A stretch of 46,092 bases of DNA from Phycisphaerales bacterium (GTDB lineage: Bacteria; Planctomycetota; Phycisphaerae; Phycisphaerales; SM1A02). The DNA lies in assembly GCA_014237965.1 (NCBI GenBank), contig JABABZ010000004.1, positions 1-46,092 of the forward strand, written 5' to 3'. Each line of letters starts with the position of its first letter. Position 1 is the stretch's first letter. Below are positions 30,704-40,750 of this stretch, one piece after another. A program made the translations under genes and the position numbers. Under the pieces are notes generated by a model. That model ran no database searches. It saw only the letters and a program-made list of their open reading frames with translations, and was not told where the DNA came from.

Positions 30704-31272
30704 AGCTCTACACCCGAACCGGTGATGATGGAAAGACTGGACTGTTCTCCGGCGATCGAGTCGGCAAGGATCATCCCCGGATCGAGGCCTACGGGACCGT
30801 CGATGAGTTGAATGCCTGCATCGGTCTGGCGATCGCCGGAATCGACGGCACCGATGATGCCGCGGCGATGCTTCGTTCGAGCCTCGTGTCGATTCAGTCG
30901 CGGTGCTTCGATCTCGGTGCCGATCTCGCCACTCCCGAGGGCGCGAAGAACAGCGACAAGGTCGGCCGAATCGATGACTCGGATGTCGTCGTGCTCGAAG
31001 GTTTGATCGACCACTACCAGGCCGCGGCACCGGAGATCCGGTGTTTCGTGCTTCCGGGAGGGTGCGAACTCGCCGCTCGGCTGCACATCGCTCGGACCGT
31101 CTGTCGTCGAGCGGAGCGGTTGATGGTGCATCTGAACCATGCCGAGACGGTGACCCCCGAGGCGATTCGCTGGGTGAATCGACTCAGCGATCTGCTCTTC
31201 GCGATGAGTCGCGCCGTCAATCACGCGGCCGGGCTCGAGGATGTTCCGTGGGAGCCCAAGGGCGGCGCCTGA
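30700..31272 (+). CDS. ATP:cob(I)alamin adenosyltransferase (PduO type)
   Basis: [72 protein letters not shown]; ATGA overlap with the upstream gene. Confidence 0.93.
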   Translation: [190 protein letters not shown]

Positions 31273-31281
31273 CGCGGACTC

Positions 31282-32292
31282 TCAAGAGCGTTTCTTCGAC
31301 CGCGGCTTTCCGATGGCGCTCGAACCGCCGCTCGAAAGCCCTTTTCGCAACATCCCGATCTTCGAGATCCGCTCCCAGGCGTTCTCGGCATTCCCCGCTC
31401 CGAATTCGGTCGTGATCGAACGGCGATTCCAGGCTTTCGCCACGGTGGAGGTCGTTCCGCTTCCGCAGAAAGGATCGAGAACCAGCCCGCCCTCGTTCGA
31501 ACAGGCCAGGATGATCCGCTCCAGGTAGACCTCGGGAATCTGGTTGTGGTGCTGCGGTCGGCGTTCCTTGTTGTTGCCCTGAATTCGACCCCAGTAGGGG
31601 CCGTACCAGACGTCCATCGGTACTCGCATTCCGGCATTGCGGTCCTTGGCCTGGGTTCGCGCGTCGTTGTAGATCGAGGCGCGGTCCGACTGCTAGAGGA
31701 TGGAGTCCGGGTTCCAGATCCGGTTGTCGGCGTCCTTGGCGAAGTACAAGACGTGAACCTTGCTCATGATGAAAGAGCTGTCGCGATGCTGGCCGAATCG
31801 AAAATGCCAGGCGCACCAGTTGATCATCGTGAGACCTCTTCTCTTCAAGTGCATCACGATTTCCGCGGCGGTGTCGTCGGGGATGTTCACCCAGATCGAA
31901 CCGTTCGGCGCCAGGGCGTCGACGCACACGTCGAGCCAGTCGAATGTGAATCGTTCGTATTCGGCGCGAGGCATGCCGTCGGACCACTCGTCGTAGGGCA
32001 CGTCCCAGTTGAACGGAGGGTCCGCGAAGATCAGGTCGACCTGGCCGTGGTCGGGCAGATTCGGAATCACGTCCCGGCAATCGCCGACGTAGAGCCGGGT
32101 GTCGGGATCATCGGAATGGTGGACGGGTTCGACCGCGGTGTTCGCCGGCACGTGGGGCGCGACTTCATCACCGAGCAGTCGGATGTCGGCCGCCGGCATC
32201 CCGGCCGCGGACTCCCGTTGTATCTGAGTCGCTCCGCGGGGGGTCGCATAGCCCCCGGGGCGATCGAATTCGGTGTTCTTCCGTTCGGCCAT
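31282..32292 (-). pseudogene. Site-specific DNA methyltransferase (N6-A/N4-C type) interrupted by an in-frame TAG
   Basis: 5' part has LYVGDCRDVIPNLPDHGQVDLIFADPPFNWDVPYDEW (DPPF motif IV); 3' part has VYLERIILACSNEGGLVLDPFCGSGTTSTVAKAWNRRSITTE (motif I). Same frame on both sides of TAG at 31693-31695. Confidence 0.85.
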
Positions 32293-32385
32293 GCGGCGAT
32301 GATCGCCGATTCCGTGGCCTCGCGCCACTCTCGAACGGTAAACCACAGAACCCGGAGGATTCCGGGTCGCGGAGCGGCCTGGATG

Positions 32386-33030
32386 TCAGATGGTGCCGAA
32401 GACCCGGTCACCGGCATCGCCCAGCCCGGGAACGATGTACGCAAGATCGTTGAGTCGATCGTCCAGCGCCGCGGCGTGCACCTCGACATCGGGATGATCT
32501 TCGATCATTCGCTGCACCCCTTCGGGCGCCGCCACCAGGCAGAGGAATCGGATCGTTCCACAACCTCGCTTCTTCAGGTACCTCACGGCGTAGGTCGCAC
32601 TTCCCCCGGTCGCGAGCATCGGATCGACCACGAGGACCGGACCGTCGGCGATGTCGGCGGGAAGCTTCTCGTAGTACTCGACGGGCTGATGCGTCTCTTC
32701 GTTTCGTTGCACGCCGATGTGGCCGACTCTGGATTCCGGCACGAGCCGGAGCATTCCATCGGTCATGCCGAGGCCCGCGCGGAGGATCGGAACGATGGTG
32801 ACGGGTGCGGCGAGTTCGGTGGCGTCGCAATCATCGATCGGAGTCCGCACGCGGCAGGCCCTGGTCGGTAGATCTCGAAGCGCCTCATAGGTCATGAGCC
32901 CGGCGATTTCGCCGAGCACCCGCCGAAACGTGGGTGGCGGAGTGGTGGCGTCGCGAAGAATGCCCAACTTGTGTCCGATCAGGGGGTGGTCGTGGGTGAG
33001 CAGGTTCGGATGACCGGGCGTTCGTCGCAT
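32386..33030 (-). CDS. upp: Uracil phosphoribosyltransferase
   Basis: [70 protein letters not shown]. Confidence 0.95.
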   Translation of the reverse strand: MRRTPGHPNLLTHDHPLIGHKLGILRDATTPPPTFRRVLGEIAGLMTYEALRDLPTRACRVRTPIDDCDATELAAPVTIVPILRAGLGMTDGMLRLVPESRVGHIGVQRNEETHQPVEYYEKLPADIADGPVLVVDPMLATGGSATYAVRYLKKRGCGTIRFLCLVAAPEGVQRMIEDHPDVEVHAAALDDRLNDLAYIVPGLGDAGDRVFGTI

Positions 33031-33053
33031 GTGGATTCCCCTTGTTCAGGCGG

Positions 33054-34907
33054 TCACATTCTCGTCGGCGCACCGATGCCGAGCGTTCCGAGTCCGTCTC
33101 GGAGGACGTTCCGAGTGAGTCGGACCAGACGGATCCGGGCGTTTCGCACTCCGTCATCCTCGGCTTTCAGCACCGGGCATGCCGAGTAGAAGGAATTGAA
33201 TTCGGTGGCGACCCCGTAGAGGTAGCGGCAGAGACGACTGGCTTCAAGCGATTGAGCCGCGGCGTACATGGTGGCCGGGTATCGGAGCAGGAGCAGGGCG
33301 AGCCGGCGTTCCTCCGGCGTTTCGACGCGGAATGAAGCGTCGGTGTCCGCGTCGTCGCCCGCCTTCTCGAGCATCGAGCAGAGTCTCGCATGGGCGTATT
33401 GAAGGTACGGCCCGGTGTCTCCCTCGAAGGCGATCATGCGGTCGAGGTCGAATACGTAGTCTCTCGCCGAGTCGCCCGAGAGATCCGCGTACTTGATCGC
33501 GGCGATTCCGACGGCGCGTCCGATCGCGGCGAGTTCAGCCTCGGGAAGTCCATGGGTCGGGGCGTGGGGTTCGGCCGCCCGCATGGTGACCGCTTCGGTG
33601 CCTCGATCGACCGCGGCCTGCAGAAGATCCATCAATTTGAAATTGGCGCCGGACCGCGTCTTGAGGGGTTTCTTGTCCGGGCCGAGCACCGTGCCGAATC
33701 CGAGATGGACGAGTTCGGATTCCACACCGTCCGGGAGCGTGGCCCAGCCGATCTTCCGGCAGGCATCGAAGACGTCTCGGAAGTGATCGCGTTGGCGGGC
33801 ATCGACCACGTAGATGACTTCGTCACTGTCGAGTTCCTGAACCCGGTATCGAAGAGCGGCGAGGTCGGTGGTCGCGTAGAGAAAGCCGCCGTCTCGCTTG
33901 CGAATGAGCATGGGGCGATCCCGGTCGTCGAAACGGACCACCAGTGCGCCGTCGTCTTCGACCGCGAGTTCGGAACGGACGAAGGCATCGACGACTTCCG
34001 AGAGTTCGTCTCGAAAACTGGACTCGCCCCGTTCACTGTCCGGAGCGATTCCGGTTCCGAGAAGGTCGCAGGCGAGGTAGACCTCCTTCATCGTGACTTC
34101 GATCAGGCGTTTCCAGGCGGCGACCATCTCCGGGTCGCCGGACTGCAGGCGGACCAGCGCTTCGCGGGCCGCGGCCTGCGCGTCACCGGCGCTTTCCTTC
34201 TGGGCCTCGAGTTCGGTGATCCGGTGGGGACCACAAAGGTTGGCGATCGCGGCCTCCAGCCCGCGATCATCACCGCGGGCTTCAAGCTGGGCGTCCCGAT
34301 AGGCGACGTTCAAGGTGTCCAGGTCGAGGGCCTCGAAGTCCACCTTCCGACTCAAGAGCGAGTGGAGGGTCATCGCGATGGGGAGCCCCCAGTCGCCGAG
34401 GTGATTCTGTCGATGAACCGTCCGTCCGATCCGTTCGAAGAGCCTGGCCACGGTGTCACCGATGACGGTGGAGCGGAGGTGGCCGACATGCATCTGCTTC
34501 GCGACGTTGACGCCGCAGACGTCGATCGTCACGCCGTGCGGCTTGTCCTCGGGTTCGATTCCGAGCTTCTCATCGTCCATGCCCGCGAGTGCGACCGCCA
34601 GAGCGTCGGGTTCGAGGCGGAGATTCAGAAAACCCGGACCGGCGATCTCCGGCTCGGCGATCACCCCCTGCAGTCCGAGGGCGGGGGCCATCAGGGCGGC
34701 GGCGAGATCCGCCGCGACGTCGCGAGGCTTTCGGCCGAGTTTCTTGGCGAGGGCCATCGCGGCATTCAGCTGGTAGTCGCCGAATTCGGGCTTCGCGCTG
34801 GGCTTGAGGGCGGTGTCGACACCGATCGCGGCATCGCCACCGACCGCTTCAACAGCGGCGACGGCGGCGGCTTCGACCCTGACCACGGGATCCTGGACGG
34901 CGTTCAT
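33054..34907 (-). CDS. argS: Arginyl-tRNA synthetase
   Basis: VNVAKQMHVGHLRSTVIGDTVARLFERIGRTVHRQNHLGDWG; IKYADLSGDSARDYVFDLDRMIAFEGDTGPYLQYAHARL. Confidence 0.95.
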   Translation of the reverse strand: MNAVQDPVVRVEAAAVAAVEAVGGDAAIGVDTALKPSAKPEFGDYQLNAAMALAKKLGRKPRDVAADLAAALMAPALGLQGVIAEPEIAGPGFLNLRLEPDALAVALAGMDDEKLGIEPEDKPHGVTIDVCGVNVAKQMHVGHLRSTVIGDTVARLFERIGRTVHRQNHLGDWGLPIAMTLHSLLSRKVDFEALDLDTLNVAYRDAQLEARGDDRGLEAAIANLCGPHRITELEAQKESAGDAQAAAREALVRLQSGDPEMVAAWKRLIEVTMKEVYLACDLLGTGIAPDSERGESSFRDELSEVVDAFVRSELAVEDDGALVVRFDDRDRPMLIRKRDGGFLYATTDLAALRYRVQELDSDEVIYVVDARQRDHFRDVFDACRKIGWATLPDGVESELVHLGFGTVLGPDKKPLKTRSGANFKLMDLLQAAVDRGTEAVTMRAAEPHAPTHGLPEAELAAIGRAVGIAAIKYADLSGDSARDYVFDLDRMIAFEGDTGPYLQYAHARLCSMLEKAGDDADTDASFRVETPEERRLALLLLRYPATMYAAAQSLEASRLCRYLYGVATEFNSFYSACPVLKAEDDGVRNARIRLVRLTRNVLRDGLGTLGIGAPTRM

Positions 34908-34972
34908 CGGACGAAGGATACCGGGACCGTCGCTTCGGGCGTCGGTGTCCCCTTCATTTCAGAGGGATTGGC

Positions 34973-36580
34973 TCAGTCCCCGGAGTCGACCGTCCACTGG
35001 CCCAGCATGATGCCGATGTCGCTTCCGGTGACGCATCCGTCCCCGGTGAGATCCGCGTAGCCCGGATCTTCGCATCCCCACTGTCCAAGAAGGAGCCCGA
35101 AATCAGCGCCATTCACCACGCCGTCGCGGTTGAGATCCGCCGTCGGCCCGGCCGCGGCGATCAGTTCGTTCCAGATCCGCGAGGCGAAGAATTCGGAGCC
35201 TTCGATATTGGGATGGACGCCGTCGGCCAGCAGATCCATCTCCCACTGCGACCACGTGCCTCGTTCGTCGAGGACGATCTGGTGCAGATCGATGAAGGCC
35301 ACGTCGTCACCGGCAAGATCACGAAGGCCGGCGGCGTATGCGGGGAAGAAGTCGCCTTCATACGTCGCATACGGTGCGACGATGAGGAATCGGATCTCCG
35401 GAAGCGACGGGTCTTCGGATCTGGCTTCGGCATGGGCGAGTCGGTATCGCTCGAGGATCGCGGCGACGTCCTCCACCGGCCGCCAGGGCGCGGAGCCGTC
35501 GATGCCACCGTTGTTGGTGCCGATCCAGAGCATCGCATGCGACGTCTCATGCGCGAGGAAGTGCCGTTGAAGGGCGTGGTCGCTGTACGACCCGGGATAG
35601 GTGGCGCCGATCGGTCCGATGACCGGAACGTCCGGGTGTCCATGCGGATACCGATGATTGCCGGTTAGCCAACCGCCCTGGCCGATGTAGGCCAGCCCGA
35701 GTCCGGTCTCGAGACCGAGATCGGTCAGTATGGTTCCGCCGAGTCCGACTCGTTCGTCAAGCGGAAGCGGATCGTTGAATGGCGTGTACAAGCCTGATCC
35801 CGTGTTTCCAAGTCCTTCGACGCTTCCGGTGAGCACCGAGTCGTGCCAGACGAGTCGCGGGTCGGAGTCGACTTCGAATTGAACATTCTGCTCCGATTGC
35901 TGCCAATCGGTTCCCGCCGCGGAGTTTCGGACGCGTACCTGGAATCGACTGCGGTATCCGGTCGAGTCATCGGCGATGATCATGGCGCGATGTCGATAGA
36001 GGCCATCGGTTCGCAGCATGCGGCCGCCACCGTCGGCGTCTCGGAGCATGCCGGATTCGTACTGGAAGGACTCAGCGCGGAATCCGGCGGCGATCGCCTT
36101 GCCGGACCACGCCCCTTGACCTTGCGGCGTTTGCAGTACGCGAATCGTCCAGGTGTTCGTCCCGGCGAGTTCTTCGAGTCCGGAGACGTCCTTCCCCGGC
36201 AGCAACAGCGGGTACTGCGCGGATCCGGAGTACTCGACCCACGCGCCGACTGGAATTCCTCCCGATGCGACCGCCGTATGGATTTGTCGCCAGTTTCGAG
36301 GTTGCCAGTTCAGGAGGTAGCCCGTGTACATCCAGTTCCACTGCCCGAAATTGTTGATGCTGTCGCCGACGATGCTGAGGTTCGCTTTGCCCCGAACGAT
36401 CTCCGTCGCGAACTCTTCAAGGTTCACCTGATACTCACCATCGCCCATTCGATGTACTGGTCGGTCATTCATCTTCTGCCGGGTCGCACGGGTGCGGGAC
36501 TCGGGATGAACGGCGTCCTGACCGGAAGTCGTTCCAGCGAAGAGGAGAAGCGACGAGAGCAGTGTGGGCAACACGATCAT
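34973..36580 (-). CDS. Secreted SGNH-hydrolase-like protein with C-terminal dockerin-like repeats
   Basis: Signal peptide MIVLPTLLSSLLLFAGTTSGQ; SIVGDSINN, WIGTNNGGIDG, DGVHPNIEGSEFFA; tail ADLNRDGVVNGADFGLLLGQWG...ADLTGDGCVTGSDIGIMLGQW. Confidence 0.82.
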   Translation of the reverse strand: MIVLPTLLSSLLLFAGTTSGQDAVHPESRTRATRQKMNDRPVHRMGDGEYQVNLEEFATEIVRGKANLSIVGDSINNFGQWNWMYTGYLLNWQPRNWRQIHTAVASGGIPVGAWVEYSGSAQYPLLLPGKDVSGLEELAGTNTWTIRVLQTPQGQGAWSGKAIAAGFRAESFQYESGMLRDADGGGRMLRTDGLYRHRAMIIADDSTGYRSRFQVRVRNSAAGTDWQQSEQNVQFEVDSDPRLVWHDSVLTGSVEGLGNTGSGLYTPFNDPLPLDERVGLGGTILTDLGLETGLGLAYIGQGGWLTGNHRYPHGHPDVPVIGPIGATYPGSYSDHALQRHFLAHETSHAMLWIGTNNGGIDGSAPWRPVEDVAAILERYRLAHAEARSEDPSLPEIRFLIVAPYATYEGDFFPAYAAGLRDLAGDDVAFIDLHQIVLDERGTWSQWEMDLLADGVHPNIEGSEFFASRIWNELIAAAGPTADLNRDGVVNGADFGLLLGQWGCEDPGYADLTGDGCVTGSDIGIMLGQWTVDSGD

Positions 36581-36700
36581 GAGAAGGGGTCCCTCTGAAA
36601 CCTCTAGGACTCTAAGCCGTGGAATTCGAAAGTCCAAGAATCATCCGGACTTGCCCGTATTGATCGCCTCCGCACCCCTTGGTCCGGTATCTCAGGCCTC

Positions 36701-37882
36701 TCAGCCTCCGAGAACCCGGCCGTTTCGACTCCGAAGTTTCTTCAGTCGGCGGGAGAGGTCCGACCTGGTCTTGCGGTCGAGGCCCGCGGCGACGACCTCG
36801 AGCATCTCGATGAGGCCGTGATAGTCGGCGATCGAGACGAATTCGCGCCCGACCCGGGCCGGGCGTCGTCCGGCCTGGACTTCGTCGATCGCCTGCATGT
36901 TGTGGTAGTTCCCCAGCGGGAGGCAGAGGCAGGTCGACTGGAATCCGAAGGCGGAGAACGCGGTCGCCTCGCACGCGCCGCCGGCCATCAGCTTCCGTTG
37001 CCAGCGGAACGCGGAATGGTCCGCCGCGTGCGCCATCATCAGGTCGGAGATGTCGTTGGTGAGATCGGGACTGAAGACCGTCATGCGATCACCGACTCGG
37101 ACGATCGGCCCGTCGCCGATCGGGCTCTCCGGAAAAGAGCGACTGTTCTCGAGGCAGATCAGTCGCGCGTTCTTCCTGACGAGGCCGTTGGTGGCCGCTC
37201 CGATGGCGCCGACGAATCCGACCTCCTCCGCGACCGTGAACAACAGGCCGACGTGTTCCATCCCGCGACGCTTTCTGATCCGATCGAAGGAGCACAACGC
37301 CGCCGCCGCCGCCGCGAGGTCATCGCATGCGTGGGTCTTCAAGAGTCGGTCACGGCCTTTCCCGGCGATCACGGGGGCGGGGAACGACCAGCGTCCGATG
37401 TCTCCGACCGAGAGCGAAGGATGTCGCTTGGCGAGGCGGATCGTCGCCACCTTGAACAGGCGGGTCTTCGAGATCGGGGCGAGCGACTCGATGCGGCCTT
37501 TCACCACCTGGTCCGCGGCATCGTGGAACTCGAGCCGAGCGGAGTCGAAGTAGGGATCGTGCACGCCACCCCGGAACTCCGCCTCGATCGTGCGATCGTC
37601 GACGATCCTGCTCACCACGAATGCAGGATGATCGAGATGCGCGGTGATGAGCAGGGGCGCGGTTCGAGTGGCCGGCCGCCTCTTCGAGTTGATCAGGAGG
37701 TTTCCATCGTCATCTCGTCGCCAGACAAGACTGCGCGATCGAGCCGCGAGCCATCGGTCGAGGTACGCCTGGACGCGATGTTCCCGCCCGGCAGCGGTTG
37801 GAAACGAGGTGAGTTCGAGCGCGATTCGCTCGTGCCGACGGCGGTCGGCGGCGAGGGTGCGAAATTGGTTCTTGGCGGCCAT
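36701..37882 (-). CDS. M42/M20-like metallopeptidase
   Basis: LLITAHLDHPAFV, KTHACDDLAAAAAAL, LLFTVAEEVGFVGAIGA, ICLENSRSF; co-catalytic metal ligand pattern. Confidence 0.8.
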   Translation of the reverse strand: MAAKNQFRTLAADRRRHERIALELTSFPTAAGREHRVQAYLDRWLAARSRSLVWRRDDDGNLLINSKRRPATRTAPLLITAHLDHPAFVVSRIVDDRTIEAEFRGGVHDPYFDSARLEFHDAADQVVKGRIESLAPISKTRLFKVATIRLAKRHPSLSVGDIGRWSFPAPVIAGKGRDRLLKTHACDDLAAAAAALCSFDRIRKRRGMEHVGLLFTVAEEVGFVGAIGAATNGLVRKNARLICLENSRSFPESPIGDGPIVRVGDRMTVFSPDLTNDISDLMMAHAADHSAFRWQRKLMAGGACEATAFSAFGFQSTCLCLPLGNYHNMQAIDEVQAGRRPARVGREFVSIADYHGLIEMLEVVAAGLDRKTRSDLSRRLKKLRSRNGRVLGG

Positions 37883-37956
37883 TCGAGCATGGTAGGGCCG
37901 GGATGGGATCCGTTCCGAGGAGGTGAGTCGCGGCGGTCCTGGGTACCATCTCTCGA

Positions 37957-39156
37957 ATGCCCTTCGATTCCATTCCTGAAATCATCAAAGACCTTCGGGC
38001 CGGCCGAATCATCGTGCTGGTCGACGACGAGAATCGTGAGAACGAGGGTGACTTCGTGATCGCGGCCGAGTTCGCGACGCCCGAAGCCGTCAACTTCCTC
38101 GCCCGCATCGGCGGCGGCTATCTCTGCGTCGCGCTCGACGGAGATTCATGTGAACGGCTCGAACTCGGTCCGCAGGGCGCCATCAACACGAGCCTCCGTC
38201 AGACGCCTTTCACGATCAGCGTCGACGGACATCCGCGGCATGGTGTGACCACGGGGATCAGCGCCGCCGATCGAGCGGCCACGATCAAGTTGCTGGCGGA
38301 TCCGTCGTCCCGTTCGGATGATCTGGTCCGTCCCGGGCACATCAATCCGCTTCGAGCCCGCGAGGGCGGGGTTCTGGTTCGAACCGGTCAGACCGAGGGC
38401 TCGGTCGATCTCTGTCGTCTCGCGGGGCTGCATCCCGCCGCCGCGATCATCGAGGTCGTCAAGTCCGACGGCGAGATGGCTCGGCTTCCGGATCTCGAGA
38501 AGCTCTGCGCCGAACATGAACTGAAGATGTGTTCCGTCGAGCAGATCATCGAGTACCGGTTGGGTGAAGAAGCGCTGATCGAACGCATGGCGCCGATCGA
38601 AGGGCGGGAGATCGAGGTTCCAGAGGGTCGGTTCACGCTCTACGCATGGCGAAGCACGATCGACGCGCTTCCGCACATCGCGCTCTGTGCCGGCGGGGTC
38701 GGAGACCGAAACGCGGATGGAACTCCGGTGGAACAGGTCGATCCGACTCTGGTGCGGGTGCACCGTCGCGATCTTCTCGGCGACATCTTCGGGGTTCAAG
38801 CCCGGGAGTCGGCGCACTCCAGCCACGACGATCTTCGGGCCACGCTGCGGATGATCAGCGAAGAGGGCCGAGGCGCGCTGGTGTACATGCGTCCCGAGTC
38901 GGGGAACTTCGAAATCTCAGGCGCACTGCACGAAGTGAATCGGCGGAGCGAAGACGTCAACGCCCCGGACCTCGCGCGGCCCGACGGTATCGGTTCGAAG
39001 GCGATGCCCATGGATCAGCGCGAACTTGGAATCGGAAGCCAGATCCTCCGCGATCTCGGGCTCTCGAAACTCCGACTCCTCACCAATCATCCCCGGCCCT
39101 GGCCCACCCTGCACGGCTTCGGGCTCGAGATCACGGAGTCGGTCTCGATCCGCTGA
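37957..39156 (+). CDS. 3,4-dihydroxy-2-butanone-4-phosphate synthase fused to a degenerate GTP cyclohydrolase II-like domain
   Basis: RibB half intact: VLVDDENRENEGDFVIAAEFAT, GVTTGISAADRAATIK, GHINPLRAREGGVLVRTGQTEGSVDL. RibA-like half keeps MDQRELGIGSQILRDLGLSKLRLLTNHPR but lacks SEC/RCDCG and RQEGRGIGL. Confidence 0.88.
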   Translation: MPFDSIPEIIKDLRAGRIIVLVDDENRENEGDFVIAAEFATPEAVNFLARIGGGYLCVALDGDSCERLELGPQGAINTSLRQTPFTISVDGHPRHGVTTGISAADRAATIKLLADPSSRSDDLVRPGHINPLRAREGGVLVRTGQTEGSVDLCRLAGLHPAAAIIEVVKSDGEMARLPDLEKLCAEHELKMCSVEQIIEYRLGEEALIERMAPIEGREIEVPEGRFTLYAWRSTIDALPHIALCAGGVGDRNADGTPVEQVDPTLVRVHRRDLLGDIFGVQARESAHSSHDDLRATLRMISEEGRGALVYMRPESGNFEISGALHEVNRRSEDVNAPDLARPDGIGSKAMPMDQRELGIGSQILRDLGLSKLRLLTNHPRPWPTLHGFGLEITESVSIR

Positions 39157-39175
39157 TCGAACGTCGATCGCCGGT

Positions 39176-39592
39176 TCAGCCGACCCACGCCTCCGCTTCG
39201 ATTTCCACCATCGCTTCATCGACGAGCCCCGCGACTTCGACCATGACGTTCGCCGGTCGGATGTCCGCGAAAGTCGGGCCCATGATCGAGGCGACCTCCT
39301 CCCAGCGGGAGATGTCGGTGACGTAGATCCGGACCTTGACGACGTGGTCGAGCGACGCATCGAGTGCGGCCAAGGCGTCGCCGATTCGTTCGACGCACCG
39401 CCGGGTCTGATCGGCGAGGCCGGGTGGATACGTCCCATCGGGATTCGTTCCGACGCAGCCGGAGACCCAGATCATCGGTCCGGCCTGCATGGCGCGGCTG
39501 TATCCCATCCGGGGTTCCCAGGGGGATGACGTTTCGAGGCGGCGTCGCCCGTCGGGTTGTGTGACGAGCGTGGGTTGCGAGGGCGTGGGCAT
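39176..39592 (-). CDS. RidA family (YjgF/YER057c/UK114-like) protein
   Basis: GYSRAMQAGPMIWVSGCVGTNPDGTYPPGLADQTRRCVERIGDALAALDASLDHVVKVRIYVTDI...VMVEVAGLVDEAMVEIEAEAWV. Confidence 0.88.
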   Translation of the reverse strand: MPTPSQPTLVTQPDGRRRLETSSPWEPRMGYSRAMQAGPMIWVSGCVGTNPDGTYPPGLADQTRRCVERIGDALAALDASLDHVVKVRIYVTDISRWEEVASIMGPTFADIRPANVMVEVAGLVDEAMVEIEAEAWVG

Positions 39593-39823
39593 GCGTGAAG
39601 TCCCCTGATGATCGGTTGGAGAACGGCTCGAAGGGGTCGATGGCCGATGCTTCCTTCAGACCCGCCCACGAATTCGGCCCGCACATCCTCCCCGGCGGGC
39701 CCTCATCGTGCGACAATCGACCCGGATCGGGGGATCTTCCAGGATCGGAGTGGTCCCGGAGTCGGATCGTGCGAATCATCAGAGCGTGGCCGCCCTGATC
39801 GGCGGCGAACAGGGAGTCTCAAC

Positions 39824-40750
39824 GTGGTTCTTCGCCAAGCCGCCAATCTCGTCTTCGTACTGTCCTTGGCAACGGGACCAGCATTCGCCCATCAGGCGGC
39901 GAACCAGGTCGATGACGATGCAGCAGGTTCCGAGTCGCTCCCGCCGTGCTGCACACCGGCAGGTGGTCCTTTGGCGGCCCGAATCGCCGCCGTCGCGAGT
40001 GATCCTGAGGAGGTCGCCCCGCCGAGCGATCCGGCCGTCATGGCCCTGCTGAACGCCATCGATGCGCAGAGTGCTTCGCTTCAGGACTTCTCTTCCCGGG
40101 TCCGGATGGACTCCTACGACGATCTCGCGGACGAGACCGAGAAGCGATTCGGCCGGGTCTATCTCGTGATGCCTCCACCGGCGGAGCCGGACTCCGGCAC
40201 GACTCGACATCGTCGGGCGGCGATCGTCTTCGAACGGTCGATCGAACCGAGCGGTCGAGCTCGCGAACGGTTGGAGCACTTCGTTCTGGTCGATGGAGTT
40301 CTCAGCGACTACGACCACGAGGCGAAACGGCTCGTGCGTCGCCGCGTGGTCGACCCGGGTGCTCGGCGCGATCCGCTTCGTCTGGGTGAGGGCCCGATTC
40401 CGCTTCCGATCGGTCAGCGGAAAGAGGACATTCTCAAGTATTTCGATGTGACCACGGCGCCGCCGGTCCCGCCTCGGGTGCTCAAGGATTCCGAGGGTGT
40501 CGTGGGACTTCATCTGGTGCCGCGACCCGGCACTGAAATGGCGGACGCTCGAAAGATCATCGGGATCGATCTCTGGGTGCGGAAGGGAACGCATCTTCCG
40601 GTCGCGGTGGAACTCCATGAGCGGGACGGTGATCGAACGTCGGTCCGATTCTTCGATCCGTCGATCAACGCGGGCGTGAACGACGAGGGGCGTCGATGGT
40701 TGAATGCGCCTGATGTCGATCCGAAGGTCTGGAGGATCGAATCAAAGTGA
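39824..40750 (+). CDS. Secreted LolA-like / outer-membrane lipoprotein-sorting-like protein
   Basis: GTG start after AGGGAG; signal VVLRQAANLVFVLSLATGPAFAHQ; SASLQDFSSRVRMDSYDDL...IIGIDLWVRKGTHLPVAVELHERDGDRTSVRFFD. Confidence 0.55.
   Translation: MVLRQAANLVFVLSLATGPAFAHQAANQVDDDAAGSESLPPCCTPAGGPLAARIAAVASDPEEVAPPSDPAVMALLNAIDAQSASLQDFSSRVRMDSYDDLADETEKRFGRVYLVMPPPAEPDSGTTRHRRAAIVFERSIEPSGRARERLEHFVLVDGVLSDYDHEAKRLVRRRVVDPGARRDPLRLGEGPIPLPIGQRKEDILKYFDVTTAPPVPPRVLKDSEGVVGLHLVPRPGTEMADARKIIGIDLWVRKGTHLPVAVELHERDGDRTSVRFFDPSINAGVNDEGRRWLNAPDVDPKVWRIESK

Noticed and set aside
31693-31695. Amber stop in the methyltransferase as proof of a reassigned genetic code
   Set aside because: TAG appears to terminate other genes normally (26396-26398 and 26458-26460). 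Local mutation, error or suppression is simpler.
33390-35060. 556-aa + strand ORF antisense to argS
   Set aside because: Shadow ORF; argS motifs on the minus strand are unambiguous.
36818-38059. 413-aa + strand ORF across the M42-like peptidase and the ribBA-like start
   Set aside because: Low-complexity shadow sequence conflicting with two recognised genes.
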